From contig JAIWNE010000150.1 in assembly GCA_025331445.1 (NCBI GenBank), forward strand, positions 1 to 64,000: a stretch of DNA of 64,000 nucleotides. The letters are read 5' to 3'. This document shows positions 9,882 through 20,050 of this stretch, in pieces. The notes beneath the pieces were generated by a model, which saw nothing but the letters and a program-made list of their open reading frames with translations, was not told where the DNA came from and searched no databases. A program made the position numbers and the translations under genes. Numbering within the stretch: the stretch's first letter is position 1; each line of letters starts with the position of its first letter. Source of the DNA: Blakeslea trispora (lineage: Eukaryota > Mucoromycota > Mucoromycetes > Mucorales > Choanephoraceae).

Positions 9882-10749
9882 TTACCAAGGCAAGGCCTTT
9901 CCTTGATAATCCATGTATTTGCCATTGTCTTCTGCAGTCAGCTTATCAATGATGCTTAATTGTCCACGAATAGAATCTTCAGCAAGCAAGGGAGCATTAT
10001 CACCACCCATTCTGGTTTGAACCCAACCAGGATGAGAGGCATAGACAATAAAGCCCTCATCGGCAAGAGCCATGGCGGTAGACTTTGTCAACATGTTGAG
10101 AGCAGCCTTGGATACACCATAAGGAACACCAAAACCATCACCATTGCCACTGGATACCAAATCAATGGAGCCGAGAATGGATGACATGTTAAGGATCTTC
10201 TTGGTGGAGCGCTTACGGAGCAGGGGAACAAATGCCTTATTGGCTTCATTGACACCAACAACATTGGTCATGAAAATCTTGAGTAAATCATCTTTGGTAC
10301 TATTGTATTTATCGTAAGAAGAAATCCATACAATCCATTCTCATCTTTTTTTTTTACCATGTCTCAAATGTGGATCCTAGAGCTAATACAAAACCTGCAT
10401 TGTTGATTAAAATATCAATTCCTTCGGGAGCCTTCATATTGATTTCTTCAGCAGCAGCCTATCATTCAAAGATTCTTAGTTTTTAATATAATAAGAGAAG
10501 AGAGAGGGAGAGAAAAAGAGAAAGAATTGGTACTCTCACTCTTTAAATACGTACTTTGATAGAGGCTTCATCATCTGCATCCATTTTGATGGCAAAGACT
10601 TTTTGATTATCAACCAATTCAGTCAATTCTGGTGCATTGTCGGGGTTACGAGCACAAGCAAAGACACGGTTGCCATTAGCAACAATTTGCTTGACGAATT
10701 CAAGGCCAAGACCACGGGAGGCACCAGTAACAATATAATTTTTAGTCAT
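9882..10749 (-). CDS. Short-chain dehydrogenase/reductase, C-factor-like (237 aa, 3 exons)
   Basis: Exons 10749-10555, 10458-10358 and 10299-9882; phase closes over 714 nt. The N-terminal Rossmann nucleotide-binding motif is TGASRGLG (residues 8-15), with MDADD further on as in NAD(P)-binding SDRs, NNAG at 84-87, and the catalytic Tyr-x3-Lys at Y159-GVS-K163 preceded by MSS (137-139). The length is typical of a classical SDR. The closest match by memory is the C-factor/YWFD-type fungal SDRs acting on carbonyl substrates; the substrate cannot be read from sequence. It lies about 200 bp downstream of CWF19 on the same strand. All catalytic residues are present, so it is probably active and cytosolic (no signal or membrane segment). 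Confidence 0.9.
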
Positions 10750-10947
10750 TTTGAAATTTCAAAAAAAAGGAAAGAGAAAAGAAAAGCGAAAATTGTAAAA
10801 TCTGTAATTTTTGATTTTTAAAGACTAAAAAAAAAGAAGGGGACAGAATGTGTGAGTCTGTGCTCCGATGAGCTGACTGGGGTGATCCGTTTGTTGAATC
10901 ATTTTATTTACTCCGTTTCTTCAACATCTTCAATATGGACAGTTAAT

Positions 10948-13208
10948 TTACAAAGCTGCAGTCCAATCCCATTGGCGCCAATCTTTCATGAAATCCAATC
11001 GTCTTCTCTGATTGTCTTCAAATCGATGGTATCTGGGTTTACGCCAAAGTTCAGGCCCAATGTCCATCATACCAGCAATCACTTCTTTGCCAAACCAGTA
11101 AGGAAAACGTTGTGCATTCTCAATTACATGCCCGTATCCTTTGTCAAGCCCAAACCAGACATGAAAATAAGGTAAATGCTTTACCATCGAATGACGGAAT
11201 CCTTTTGTAGATGTGTCAATCAACTTTTTGTGCTGAGACCATTCCTCATCTGATCCCATGATGCCTTCCTTGAAGTAAGCAGGCGCATCTTCATATGTTC
11301 CATAAGGAACAGGTATCACCTCAATGGCTGTATGGCGTTGGGATCGTACATTTGTCACTGTTTCCATGAATATACATCCTTTGTTCTGTGCATGAAACAT
11401 CTTCATAAGACATTTTTGGAAATTCTACTTAAAATCAATAAGTGTACGTGCCGTTATCCAAGATGGATTCCTATTACCCTCACTTCTGTCCATACATCAT
11501 CATCGCACTCCAACATAGAAGAGACATGTTGAAGGGGAACAATCATACAATGGCCTGGTGTTAACTCATGAACCTGAGGTAAGGCTAGATAGCATGTGGT
11601 AGCCAACGATACCAGACAGGCTTGAGGTGGTCTATTGTCATGGTAACAAAACTTACATTTCTCAAGTGCTTCTTGTGTCCGTTTGAAATCAGACACAGCC
11701 CGTCGCATCTTTTGTTCTTCCGACATGCCCTTTTTTGAAGCCATCACATCTGCCTTTTCATCCATATAGTCTAAATTGCTCTAAAGAAAAAATAAGGTGA
11801 GTAAATAAACAAAAAGCTGCTTTACTCTTAACTTCTAATTTACTTCAAATGCAGCATCTGCTACAATACGCTTTGCAAATTCTAAATCCATATCTGATGT
11901 CGATCGACCTCCACTCTTTTCTTGTCGCACCATATCAGCCAATGTGAGCGCATCATCCGAAGTGCCATAACGCAAGCGTTCGCCTGTCACTTTGTCGTGT
12001 GTACCTTCAAAACGCTTCTTTCCCTTCATAGCCTCGTGTGGTTGATTGGTTGGATTGAGAGCATAATCGTAAATACGACCCTCACTATCTAGGATAGGCA
12101 GCACGGCCACAGAAGGGTTCTCGGCTTGTTCAAATCGCGCTAACTCAGTTTGGTATTCCTGTTCCAGCTCAGTGACATTGCTAGCTCCCATCAGTTTGGC
12201 TTTCACCAACTTAGCATTCAGCTTGTTGAGTTGGTCGCGCGTCAGAGCAGGTGGCCCTGAGGGTACAGGCGGTGTAGATACCATAGGTGGTGTGGGTACG
12301 ACAGGCGGTGTTGGAGGTAATGAAGGCGTTAATGTGGAGCGAGTAGGTAGTTGTGGGGCCGAGGCCGAGGCCATGGGTGGTTCTGGTCGTTTAAATGCTT
12401 TATGCTGTGCATCCACATCCTGAAAAACATAACGGCGAGTTGTTTCTTCTTTACTCTTGCTATGACTAGAACGTCCTGATTTCTTGTTGTCTAAATAAGC
12501 TCTTTCGTCAAGCGCTTCTTGAAATCGTTCAGCAGACTAATAACCCCTTTTTGTCTTTAGTATATATCTTCTTTTGCGACATTCAAGCCTACTTACACCG
12601 TATTTCTCGATGCCTACTTCATGCAACGGTCTGTTTTCGTCTTTGGCTTGTTCTATTGTACGTCTCAATTTTGTCATGCGCCAGTTAGATCCTGCATCTC
12701 CAAATCGAACAGATGGTTTCTTTTCTTCAGGATATTCGTCGACCTTTAAGCCTTGCTTCAAATGGACATTAAGTTCTCGGTGGCTTACTTTGAGCTACAG
12801 TAATAGATCAGCTAAAAATGCACAAGTATGTGTTTCGCTTCGATTTACTTCGTCTGGGTTGGGTTTAGGTTTATCTTGTTCTCGAACACGTGCTGTACCC
12901 ATACTGCCAAAATCAAAACCACCACCCAGCATCCAACCATGTCTTGCCTCTTGTTCTTGAGGCAAGCTCATGGAATCGGCCTCGGTGGGCTGCTGTTGTC
13001 TAGCTTCGTTTGCGCGTTGTATATTCAATAGGTGTTCGGCAGGTGAAGCTTCTTCACCACCTGCTTCAACCCAAAGCGAAGGATCTGAATAGTCAATCTC
13101 ATCCTGCTGTCTTTTCTTATGCTTCTTATGACTATGTTCACTACGCGATTCTTTGTGATCTCTCTTTTTAGAAGGCTTTTTCTCTTTTTTATGCTTATGT
13201 TCTCCCAT
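10948..13208 (-). CDS. CWF19: CWF19-like (CwfJ) pre-mRNA splicing/debranching factor (676 aa, 5 exons)
   Basis: Exons 13208-12849, 12794-12597, 12536-11844, 11780-11478 and 11424-10948; GT-AG throughout, phase closes over 2031 nt. The N-terminus is very basic (KHKKEKKPSKKRDHK) as in CWF19L2, followed by the conserved RHGWMLGGGFDFGSMG and NWRMTKLRRTIEQA blocks. The C-terminus contains both CwfJ domains: CKFCYHDNRPPQACLVSL, LTPGHCMIVPLQHVSS (HIT-like), and FRHSMVKHLPYFHVWFGLDKGYGHVIEN with WFGKEVIAGM and ELWRKPR. Family members bind late spliceosomes and promote lariat debranching with Dbr1. It is divergent from the VRG4-like gene across a 680-bp intergenic region. Nuclear location is inferred from the basic N-terminus. 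Confidence 0.93.
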
Positions 13209-13887
13209 AATATGAATAAGAAAAAATGCTCGAGACAAAACTGAGAATAGCTTTGAAGCTGTAATATTTAGCAGTCTCATGGCTGAGTTGCAAGCACATT
13301 CAAGCAGAAAAAAAAAGATATTTCATGCAAAGCGCAATTATTGATAAAACAAGCGAATTGTGCAAGAACATGTTTAACAGTAAACAATGACAAATCTACA
13401 GACACAACTTGGACTACAAAAACAGTCTATAGTCTGTTTGTTTAAAGTCAAAGCTAGACAAAAGATTGTTCTTTCTCTTTCACTTTCCTCTTTCGATACC
13501 CATTTTGACTCAATAAAATAACCAGCCATCCTAATAGGAAAACTACTCATAAAAACCGATTGAACGACTGTTTGAAGCCAAGATGCAAACAGCATATAGA
13601 TAAGCCATGGAATTGCAACAAAATAGGTTTTTTTTTGTTTTTTTAAAGAAGGCAAAAAAAAAAGAGTTGAATCTATCCAAGACCTGTGAAATATGACAAG
13701 AGTGTTGTCAGTTGTGAAACGGGAAAAATGTAAATTTCTGTTACGGCCAAACAATAAAAAAAAATTGGTATGTTTGGAATATGTAAGAGGCACACACAAT
13801 AAACAAATACTATAGTATTTATGTCAACAAGGTAGATCCTTTTTTTTTCTGTCCTTCTTTCACCTTTAGTCTCTCCTTTACAAATAT
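13209..13887. promoter_or_regulatory. Bidirectional promoter region between CWF19 and the VRG4-like gene
   Basis: 680 bp separate the two divergent start codons. The stretch has pyrimidine-rich tracts just upstream of 13888 (CTGTCCTTCTTTCACC...), typical near fungal transcription starts. No convincing TATA box or protein-coding signal. A long minus-strand frame at 13374-13799 lacks any recognisable protein. Confidence 0.5.
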
Positions 13888-15284
13888 ATGACCCACTACG
13901 GAGAAAGAAATACGAACATCAGTAGTAGTAGTGGTGCACCTCTGTTGGCCATCAACACAAATTCGCTTGAATTGCCTAATACACCTAAACCATCTGTAGT
14001 TGCATCCAACAAGATCAATAATGTACCACCCATGGTCAAGGCTGGCTTACCCATATTTACCTATTGTGTTGCTAGCATTGTCATGACAGTGACCAACAAA
14101 TACGTTGTCAGTGGCGACTTCAACATGGTCTTTTTCCTTTTGACTATCCAGAGTTTGGTCACTGTTTTCTTTCTACAGTTATTCAAGTTCCTTAATTTGA
14201 TCAAGTATCGTGAATTTGACGGTGAAACAGCCAAGCGATGGTATCCTATTGTTGTCTTTTTGGTGGCCATGATCTATACAGGCAGCAAGGCATTACAGTA
14301 TTTACCCATTCCTGTCTATACTATCTTCAAGAACCTAACTATCATCTTAATTGCTTATGGTGAAGTACTTTGGTTCGGTGGTAGTGTGACAAGCATGATG
14401 ATGGTTTCTTTTATCCTTATGGTATGTTGTATGTAAAAGATAGATGATGCAGAAAAAGTTCATTCTCCCTTTTATAATGATATTAGACCATGTCTTCTGT
14501 GATTGCTGGATGGAATGATGTGGCCACAGCCATTGATGTTGTGTTGGATGCTACAAGTGCCCTTTCTTTTGGTGACCAAAGTATCATGCTGGGTTATTTC
14601 TGGATGGCTGTGAACTGTTTATCGTCTGCAGCCTTTGTGCTCTATATGCGTAAACGAATCAAGTTGACTAACTTTAAGGACTTTGATACAGTATATTACA
14701 ACAATTTGTTATCTATTCCACTGTTGATTGTCCCGAGTTTGTTATTAGAAGATTGGTCTTATGAAAACTTACTGGTCAACTTGTAAAGTATTTTGCATTG
14801 TACGGTTTCGCAGTTTATAAGCTAATCCCCCTTTTCTTTTTTTTTTTTTTAAAAAAAAGTCCTCCTGAACAATGTCAGGCTCGTATTTGGGCCATGATCT
14901 TTTCCGGTGTCTCTGCATTTGGTATGTCTTATGCATCTGCTTGGTGTGTTCGAACCACATCCTCTACAACTTATTCTATGGTTGGATCATTGAACAAATT
15001 GCCTATTGCTATATCTGGTATTGTATTTTTTGGTGATGTTGCAACTTTTAGCAACGTTTCAGCTATTTTCATTGGTAAATAACGATACAAAGCACACATG
15101 TGTATTGAGCTAGTCTATGGAAATTTAATCTGTTTTGTTAGGTTTCATTGCAGGTATTGTTTATTCATATGCCAAAGCATTTCCATCTGCCAAAACAAAT
15201 ATAATTTCATCAGCATCCAGTCAAAGTTATTCAGATGCAGCCAATGTAAATGAAAAGATTAATGTTGAAAAGATAGACGATTAG
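13888..15284 (+). CDS. VRG4: GDP-mannose transporter, VRG4-like (395 aa, 4 exons)
   Basis: Exons 13888-14421, 14487-14782, 14860-15074 and 15142-15284; phase closes over 1188 nt. After a ~50-residue hydrophilic N-terminus there are about ten hydrophobic segments, as in nucleotide-sugar transporters of the drug/metabolite superfamily. Diagnostic motifs are YYNN (248-251; FYNN in yeast Vrg4) and GSLNK (319-323; GALNK in yeast), the two GDP-mannose recognition motifs. The product should import GDP-mannose into the Golgi for mannosylation of proteins and lipids. The third acceptor follows a T12-A8 tract (about 14838-14859), a place where assemblies can miscount. It converges with PDX2, with 169 bp between stops. 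Confidence 0.93.
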
Positions 15285-15453
15285 AAAAGACATGGAGACT
15301 ATTGTAAATAAATAAATTACAACAAATATAGATACTTTATTGACTGTCTAGAGTTTTTTTTTTTTGAGAAAAGAAGGGGGGTATTGTATAAAACGAAAAT
15401 GAAAGTCTGTACAATGGATGGTTGTCTATAAGAAGAAAAGGGAGAGAAAAGCT

Positions 15454-16104
15454 TTAGTGACCTTCTAAGCAGTTGATAGCCATCTTCACAAAGAATTGAT
15501 GGATGCGATTGTCAGCAGTCAATTCAGGGTGAAAAGCAGTAGCAAGCAAGTGATCTTGCATAACAGCAATGGCTGTCTCGGCTTCAGTTTGGCCATGTTT
15601 TTGTTCCAATCGACCGATGATCTTGACACGTTCAGAGCGAATGTTGGAGATCACAGGAGCACGAATAAAGACAGCATCAAAAGGTGTATCATCACCGACA
15701 ATTTCAGGTAAATGTAAAAGTGCTCGGAAGCTTTCTTTTTGAGAACCGAATTGGTTACGGTTGACACATACGTCCATTCCGTTCAACAGTTGTTGACCAC
15801 CCTTCTTTGCACCAGTGGCTTCTTTGGCCAACATAATCATACCTGCACATGTACCCCAGGTAGGCTTGGTCTGAACAAATTTACGGAGAGGTTCAAGCAT
15901 ACCGCAGCGTTCAGCAATGAGTGACATGGAAGTAGATTCACCACCAGGAATGATAAGACAATCCACAGAGTTCAATTCTTCTTGAGTACGGACAGGAATA
16001 GCTTTCTTGACCTCAGGGATTCGGTTGAGCATATGAATGTGCTCAATAAAGGCACCTTGCAAAGCGAGAACACCAACAGTAATAGGAACAACAGTGACAG
16101 TCAT
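15454..16104 (-). CDS. PDX2: Pyridoxal 5'-phosphate synthase glutaminase subunit (216 aa, single exon)
   Basis: An intronless class I glutamine amidotransferase of the PdxT/SNO family. GVLALQGAFIEH begins the fold, PGGEST (53-58) is the family signature, the nucleophile is Cys86 in GTCAGM, and the His-Glu pair is FHPEL (His192, Glu194). The length of 216 aa fits yeast SNO1 (224). It supplies ammonia from glutamine to the PDX1/SNZ synthase for vitamin B6. The partner gene is not in this window; in yeasts it is often adjacent, so its absence next door is worth noting. A TATATATATG element lies about 85 bp upstream of the ATG. All catalytic residues are present. Confidence 0.95.
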   Translation of the reverse strand: MTVTVVPITVGVLALQGAFIEHIHMLNRIPEVKKAIPVRTQEELNSVDCLIIPGGESTSMSLIAERCGMLEPLRKFVQTKPTWGTCAGMIMLAKEATGAKKGGQQLLNGMDVCVNRNQFGSQKESFRALLHLPEIVGDDTPFDAVFIRAPVISNIRSERVKIIGRLEQKHGQTEAETAIAVMQDHLLATAFHPELTADNRIHQFFVKMAINCLEGH

Positions 16105-17028
16105 TTTTTCTTATAAGAGCAAGATGCTTGGAGAGTTGGTGTGGTAAAGAAGAAAAAGAGAAAAATGTTTAAAAAACTAGGTGGTTTATATATATGATTG
16201 TCAATTGAAACCTTTCAAAATGAATGACTCGAATTTGATCAAAAGCAGGCACCAATAGTCACGAGCTATCTCCGATCACCATTTACTTTTCGCACGGATT
16301 GACAATATGATTGGTAATAGAGCTTGGGCATTTTCATTGGTGGAGAGATGGATAAAAAAAAAAGATAGACATAACTCATCGAATTTGAAAATCGATATCC
16401 AAGCTCAGAGTATATACGAGTATTTGCCTTCTACTTCAAATAATCATGCAAATTAGGTAGACTACAAGAGAGAAAGGAAAAATTCTTTACTGCGAAATCA
16501 AATCTATATGTAAAGAGAAATACCAATCATTTTAGTCTGAAACTTATTCTTTATAAAGGCATGCATTTTCGCTCTTCATTTGATCTATTTCGCTCAAAAT
16601 AAACCCAAAAATAATAGCATAAATTCTGTCTTTCAAAACCGAAATAATACATCATTTCCAGAAATAGATTGCGCATTGGAAGAAACAGATTGCACAAAGA
16701 AACTCGAACTGCATTGGCAAAAAGAACTAATTGCACGCTTGAGAAATACTGATGTTGATGAGACGAAGACTCGAAATGCGGCACATGCTTATCCCTCTTT
16801 TTGGTGTCGTCTTTTTTCATCATCTCAGTATTTTTAAATGTACCAATTTACCTATTTACCCCTAGCTTTAAAGGCAGATAAGTTGGGTGTCCCAAAGTTT
16901 GAAATATATGTTACAACATCAAAGCAAGCAGTGAAAGGAGAAAAAGACCTTTTGTAGAAGTTGAAGTTGAAGTTGAAGAGTGTCTAGTTGCCAGTGATGC
17001 AGCTTAAAATGAAGAATTCGATGCATTT
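16105..17028. other. PDX2 upstream region and unassigned AT-rich sequence
   Basis: Contains the PDX2 promoter (TATA-like run at about 16187). An 85-codon open frame at 16580-16837 (plus) has no recognisable features. In-frame GAAGTT repeats at about 16959-16979 belong to the broken ORF that follows. Confidence 0.4.
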
Positions 17029-17900
17029 GTGGGAAGCCACATCAAGGCCCAAGAAGATCTGGTCTACGATGAAGTAGTAAAGTTAGCTCCTTTCTATGCT
17101 ACTACCGTCGATTCTGAGAGAAAAGATGTAACACTGAAAATGTTAGAGGAAGCTGTTCCTGAAAAGTACAGGACTTTGCTTGACAAAGAAATCGGTGCAG
17201 CATTTGAAGATGATTTTTCAATTGCTTCCGAAGATCTAACCTCACTTTCTCAAGGCAATAAATATAATGCCTATATGCTAGTAAGTGACGTTGAAGCCAA
17301 TGTTGATTGTTTAGACAGCCTCATCTCCAATGATGTATTGCCGCTACCAATGCAGACAAGAGAGCATCTCTATTACAACTTGGCTCTCAATCCAAACAAC
17401 AATAATCCTTGTTACATTGATGCCTCATTTGAGCTTCTTATAGAATGTACCGTCCCTCATGCAAAGAACTCATTTGAGAGTGCATGTGATCCCAAAAATG
17501 CTATGAATCAAATTTTGTTAGATCCTTTCAATTGCTATGAAAACGGAAATAGTTTTTCAGGAAGCCAGCTAATAAGAAACCTTGTCTGGTCAAAAAATAC
17601 CCAGTCAACCCGAGGTCAATCCAACAAATTCAAAGAAAACCAAGACTGAAGTTGAAGCCATAATCAGGTGATGTTCCTGATGTCTTCTTTACCCTTTTGG
17701 ACATACCTAGTGCTTTTGCTTTTCATCTTGGGCTACACAATAATCAAGGCTGCGTAGCTTCATACAAAAGTTCAGCAGTATTCATGTCAAAAGCGGATTA
17801 TTATTTGAAAGTGGCAAAGATAATACTGAGGGCAATGAAGAAGGGCCCCGTCTATCAATATTCAAACATAGAAGCTGGCTCAACCACCAACTGCTATTAT
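17029..17900 (+). pseudogene. Broken ORF with a possible ubiquitin-specific-protease Cys-box
   Basis: The frame is open from about 16950 but has an in-frame TAA at about 17006, then runs to 17649 (206 residues from 17029) and continues in another frame from about 17670 (GDVPDVFFTLLDIPSAFAF). NPNNNNPCYIDASFELL near residue 120 resembles the Cys-box of C19 (USP) proteases (N-x-N-x-C-Y-x-(N/D)-A). I do not recognise the rest, and no His-box was found, so this is only a hint. Its end is contained in the duplicated segment with 49-51 kb. It runs head-on into the PD-(D/E)XK-like pseudogene on the opposite strand. Confidence 0.35.
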
Positions 17901-19276
17901 ATATTGAAAACGCATTTTTTTTTATTGTTATTGTTTTTTTTTATTAAGATGATGAAGGGTTGGCTGAAGACGTTGGGCAAGCTGAATGTGTTGTCTTGGT
18001 TGACGTATAAGAAGACAGACCAAACGTCTCCTTTACTTTGGAATATGATAAAATGTTTGTTGATCTGCCTTCTTCATGGTCGTTTAGAACACAATGCTTG
18101 TCAAATAAAGAAGAAGCATCGATTAATGCATCTATGTTGCAGAAAAAGGAGCAGTATTCCTCATACGTTGAGGGAAAGGTGATTTTGTCGACCTCTATCA
18201 TGTAGCACTGCCCCATGTGCCAAGAGAAGAGGAAGAATGTCACTGTCAGACCTTCAAGAAAATAAATGAGTAAAATATAAAGCTTTGCTCCAAAACAAAG
18301 AATAGCTTACCAGTTGCTTGAAATGACAGGACAGACTTCAAGGTATGCTGCTCCAACAGTGCCAAAGAAAATACACCAAGGCGGTATGTATCAACACTTG
18401 TTCCTGTGGAGCAAGCAAAACTAGACTTTATTTCGCCTATGCAATTAAAAAAAGTTGGCTCCTTCTACAACTTCAACAGCATAGTCAGGATGACAAGCTG
18501 CTGAAGTGTGAGGAGAAGAAAACAAGACATTGTCGAATCTATTTAAATTCAGTTAGCATATGTAAAAACTCAATTCATTGTGTGCATAACCAATTAGTTT
18601 TATTTACTTGCGTGGATCATAGCGTTTGTTTTTCTTGAACAAGGAGCTCCACACTGACTCCAGAACGTCCTTAGTTCTTTCTTTGATTGAAATACTCACA
18701 AGTTTAGTACTGCTTGGACTGTTCGGCGAGAAGGTCCTTCCAACTTCATACTGATGGCATAAATGCCATCTTTGAGCTTCTGCTTATCATCATCATCTCT
18801 GAAATTCTAAATATAACAATTTTAGTATCATGTAATTATCTAAAAGACTTTACTAACATTTGCCAGATCTTTGAGTTCCAGCACAACTGTATTGGCAAGT
18901 CTTGAAGGGTTGCCAAAAACAGTTGTGCGGAAATGGCGGCGTAGCGTCTCCAACACAGCAGCGTCAAAGCAGCAACTCAATTCGTCATCCATCGAGCTGT
19001 TCAGCTTGATGATATAGCTCAAGGCCCTACAAACGAGCTAAAATAAACAAAGCGAAGCAAATAATTGTATTGTTCATATTTACAGGAGCTTGTTGAGGCG
19101 GTTGCTGAAGCCTCCTTCTGGTCTTTCAAGCATGACCAGTGCTTTTTGTCGGAACTCAGCTGTTGAAGATGAGATGTTGTATGTGTTGAATACATTTTTT
19201 TTTTGTAAAAGAATGTGTTGAATACAAATTCTTGCTGTTTATGATGGCTGATGTTGAAATCAACCAACCTATTGAA
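17613..19276. repeat. Segmental duplication copy A (inverted relative to 49236-50937)
   Basis: This ~1.66-kb stretch matches the reverse complement of 49236-50937 nearly base for base, with scattered substitutions. Copy A lacks about 80 bp present in B (49806-49885) and has a small tandem duplication around 19190-19230. Both ends stop abruptly. Confidence 0.88.
17944..19267 (-). pseudogene. PD-(D/E)XK nuclease-like family gene, degraded (copy A)
   Basis: Reading the minus strand and joining GT-AG introns gives: EFRQKALVMLERPEGGFSN; the intron-joined VCRALSYIIKLNSSMDDELS; VFGNPSRLANTVVLELKDLAN; DFRDDDD...GIYAISMKLEGPSRR; ACHPDYAVEVVEG; then, after a T7 tract that shifts the frame, NCIGEIK; and finally LTVTFFLFSWHMGQCYMIEVDKI to the stop at 17944. 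PDY...(about 12 residues)...EIK is a PD-(D/E)XK pattern. In this copy the codon after EIK is TAG (about 18420; copy B has CCT-AGT). An ~80-bp deletion also removes an exon near 18650. The gene is therefore dead. I recognise the family only as multi-copy mucoralean genes; no function is assigned. Confidence 0.5.
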
Positions 19277-19453
19277 AGGTGGTAAAGTGGGGTGTACCTA
19301 CTACCCAAATGTTATTTTGCTTTCTTTCCTTTTCGTGTAACAACAAGACCAATTGACCTACTTTTCTCTTCTTTGGGAATTATCCAGATAACTTGAGAAT
19401 TAGAAAAAGTAGGCAATTCCACATATAATTATCCAACTTATCATGTATTACCA

Positions 19454-20050
19454 TCATGTTATTAGCATGAATAAAGCTTTATTACAACTATTACAATATT
19501 CATATAATTCAAGTAAAGTTCTGCAATCTGCGAGCATGTACAGATATCGCTGTACATGGGTATCGTCAGAAGCCTTTGAGATTTCCAATCCAAGTACATC
19601 TAAAGGACGGAAAACACCAGAAACTAGGTACTGTAATCTTTTTAAAGCCATGCCTTGTTTAGACTGGTACTTGCTCATGTTCTTTGCAGCAATAGGCAAA
19701 GTAGAGGGTGGCTGATATTGGACTTAATCAATGGGAGGATATCTCTCCACAATGGATGATTTCTCGTCATCCGTCAAGGAGGTTGATGTAAATAGAGGGG
19801 AGTCGAGACCTAAAGCCTCAGACAAAAAGGGAGATGGTGTCCAATTGAAGGAAGGACGAACTTCTAAAGAATGAAGAGGGTGGTCCTGTGGTTGTTCAGT
19901 AACCATGTCGACGTTGGATGATGAAAATGGCTCCGTTGCAGCTTGAGCATTTGGTTGATGTTGAATGAATTGTTCCAATTGAGCTAGTCGTTGTTGAAGA
20001 AGAGCTATTTGCTCTTCTGAAGATATTGAGTGTATGTTATTTGAATCCAT
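19454..20050 (-). pseudogene. DIRS-like retrotransposon ORF1 (gag-like) fragment
   Basis: An ATG at 20050 opens 108 codons with a coiled-coil-like leucine/glutamine stretch (IALLQQRLAQLEQFIQ) and an acidic/Pro-rich middle, ending at TAA (19724-19726). The same frame continues after that stop as VQYQPPSTLPIAAKNMSKYQ, then MALKRLQYLVSGVFRPLDVL and HVQRYLYMLADCRTLL, to 19454. I recall this second block from the first ORF of mucoralean DIRS elements. The stop falls at a position where Gln (CAA) is likely, a C-to-T change, so the ORF is broken. The RT/recombinase part of the same element type lies 31 kb away at 51.2-53.4 kb. Confidence 0.55.

Noticed and set aside
13374..13799. Long minus-strand frame (141 codons) between CWF19 and VRG4
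   Set aside because: Low-complexity, Phe/Ser-rich translation with no family resemblance, lying in a divergent promoter; likely chance.
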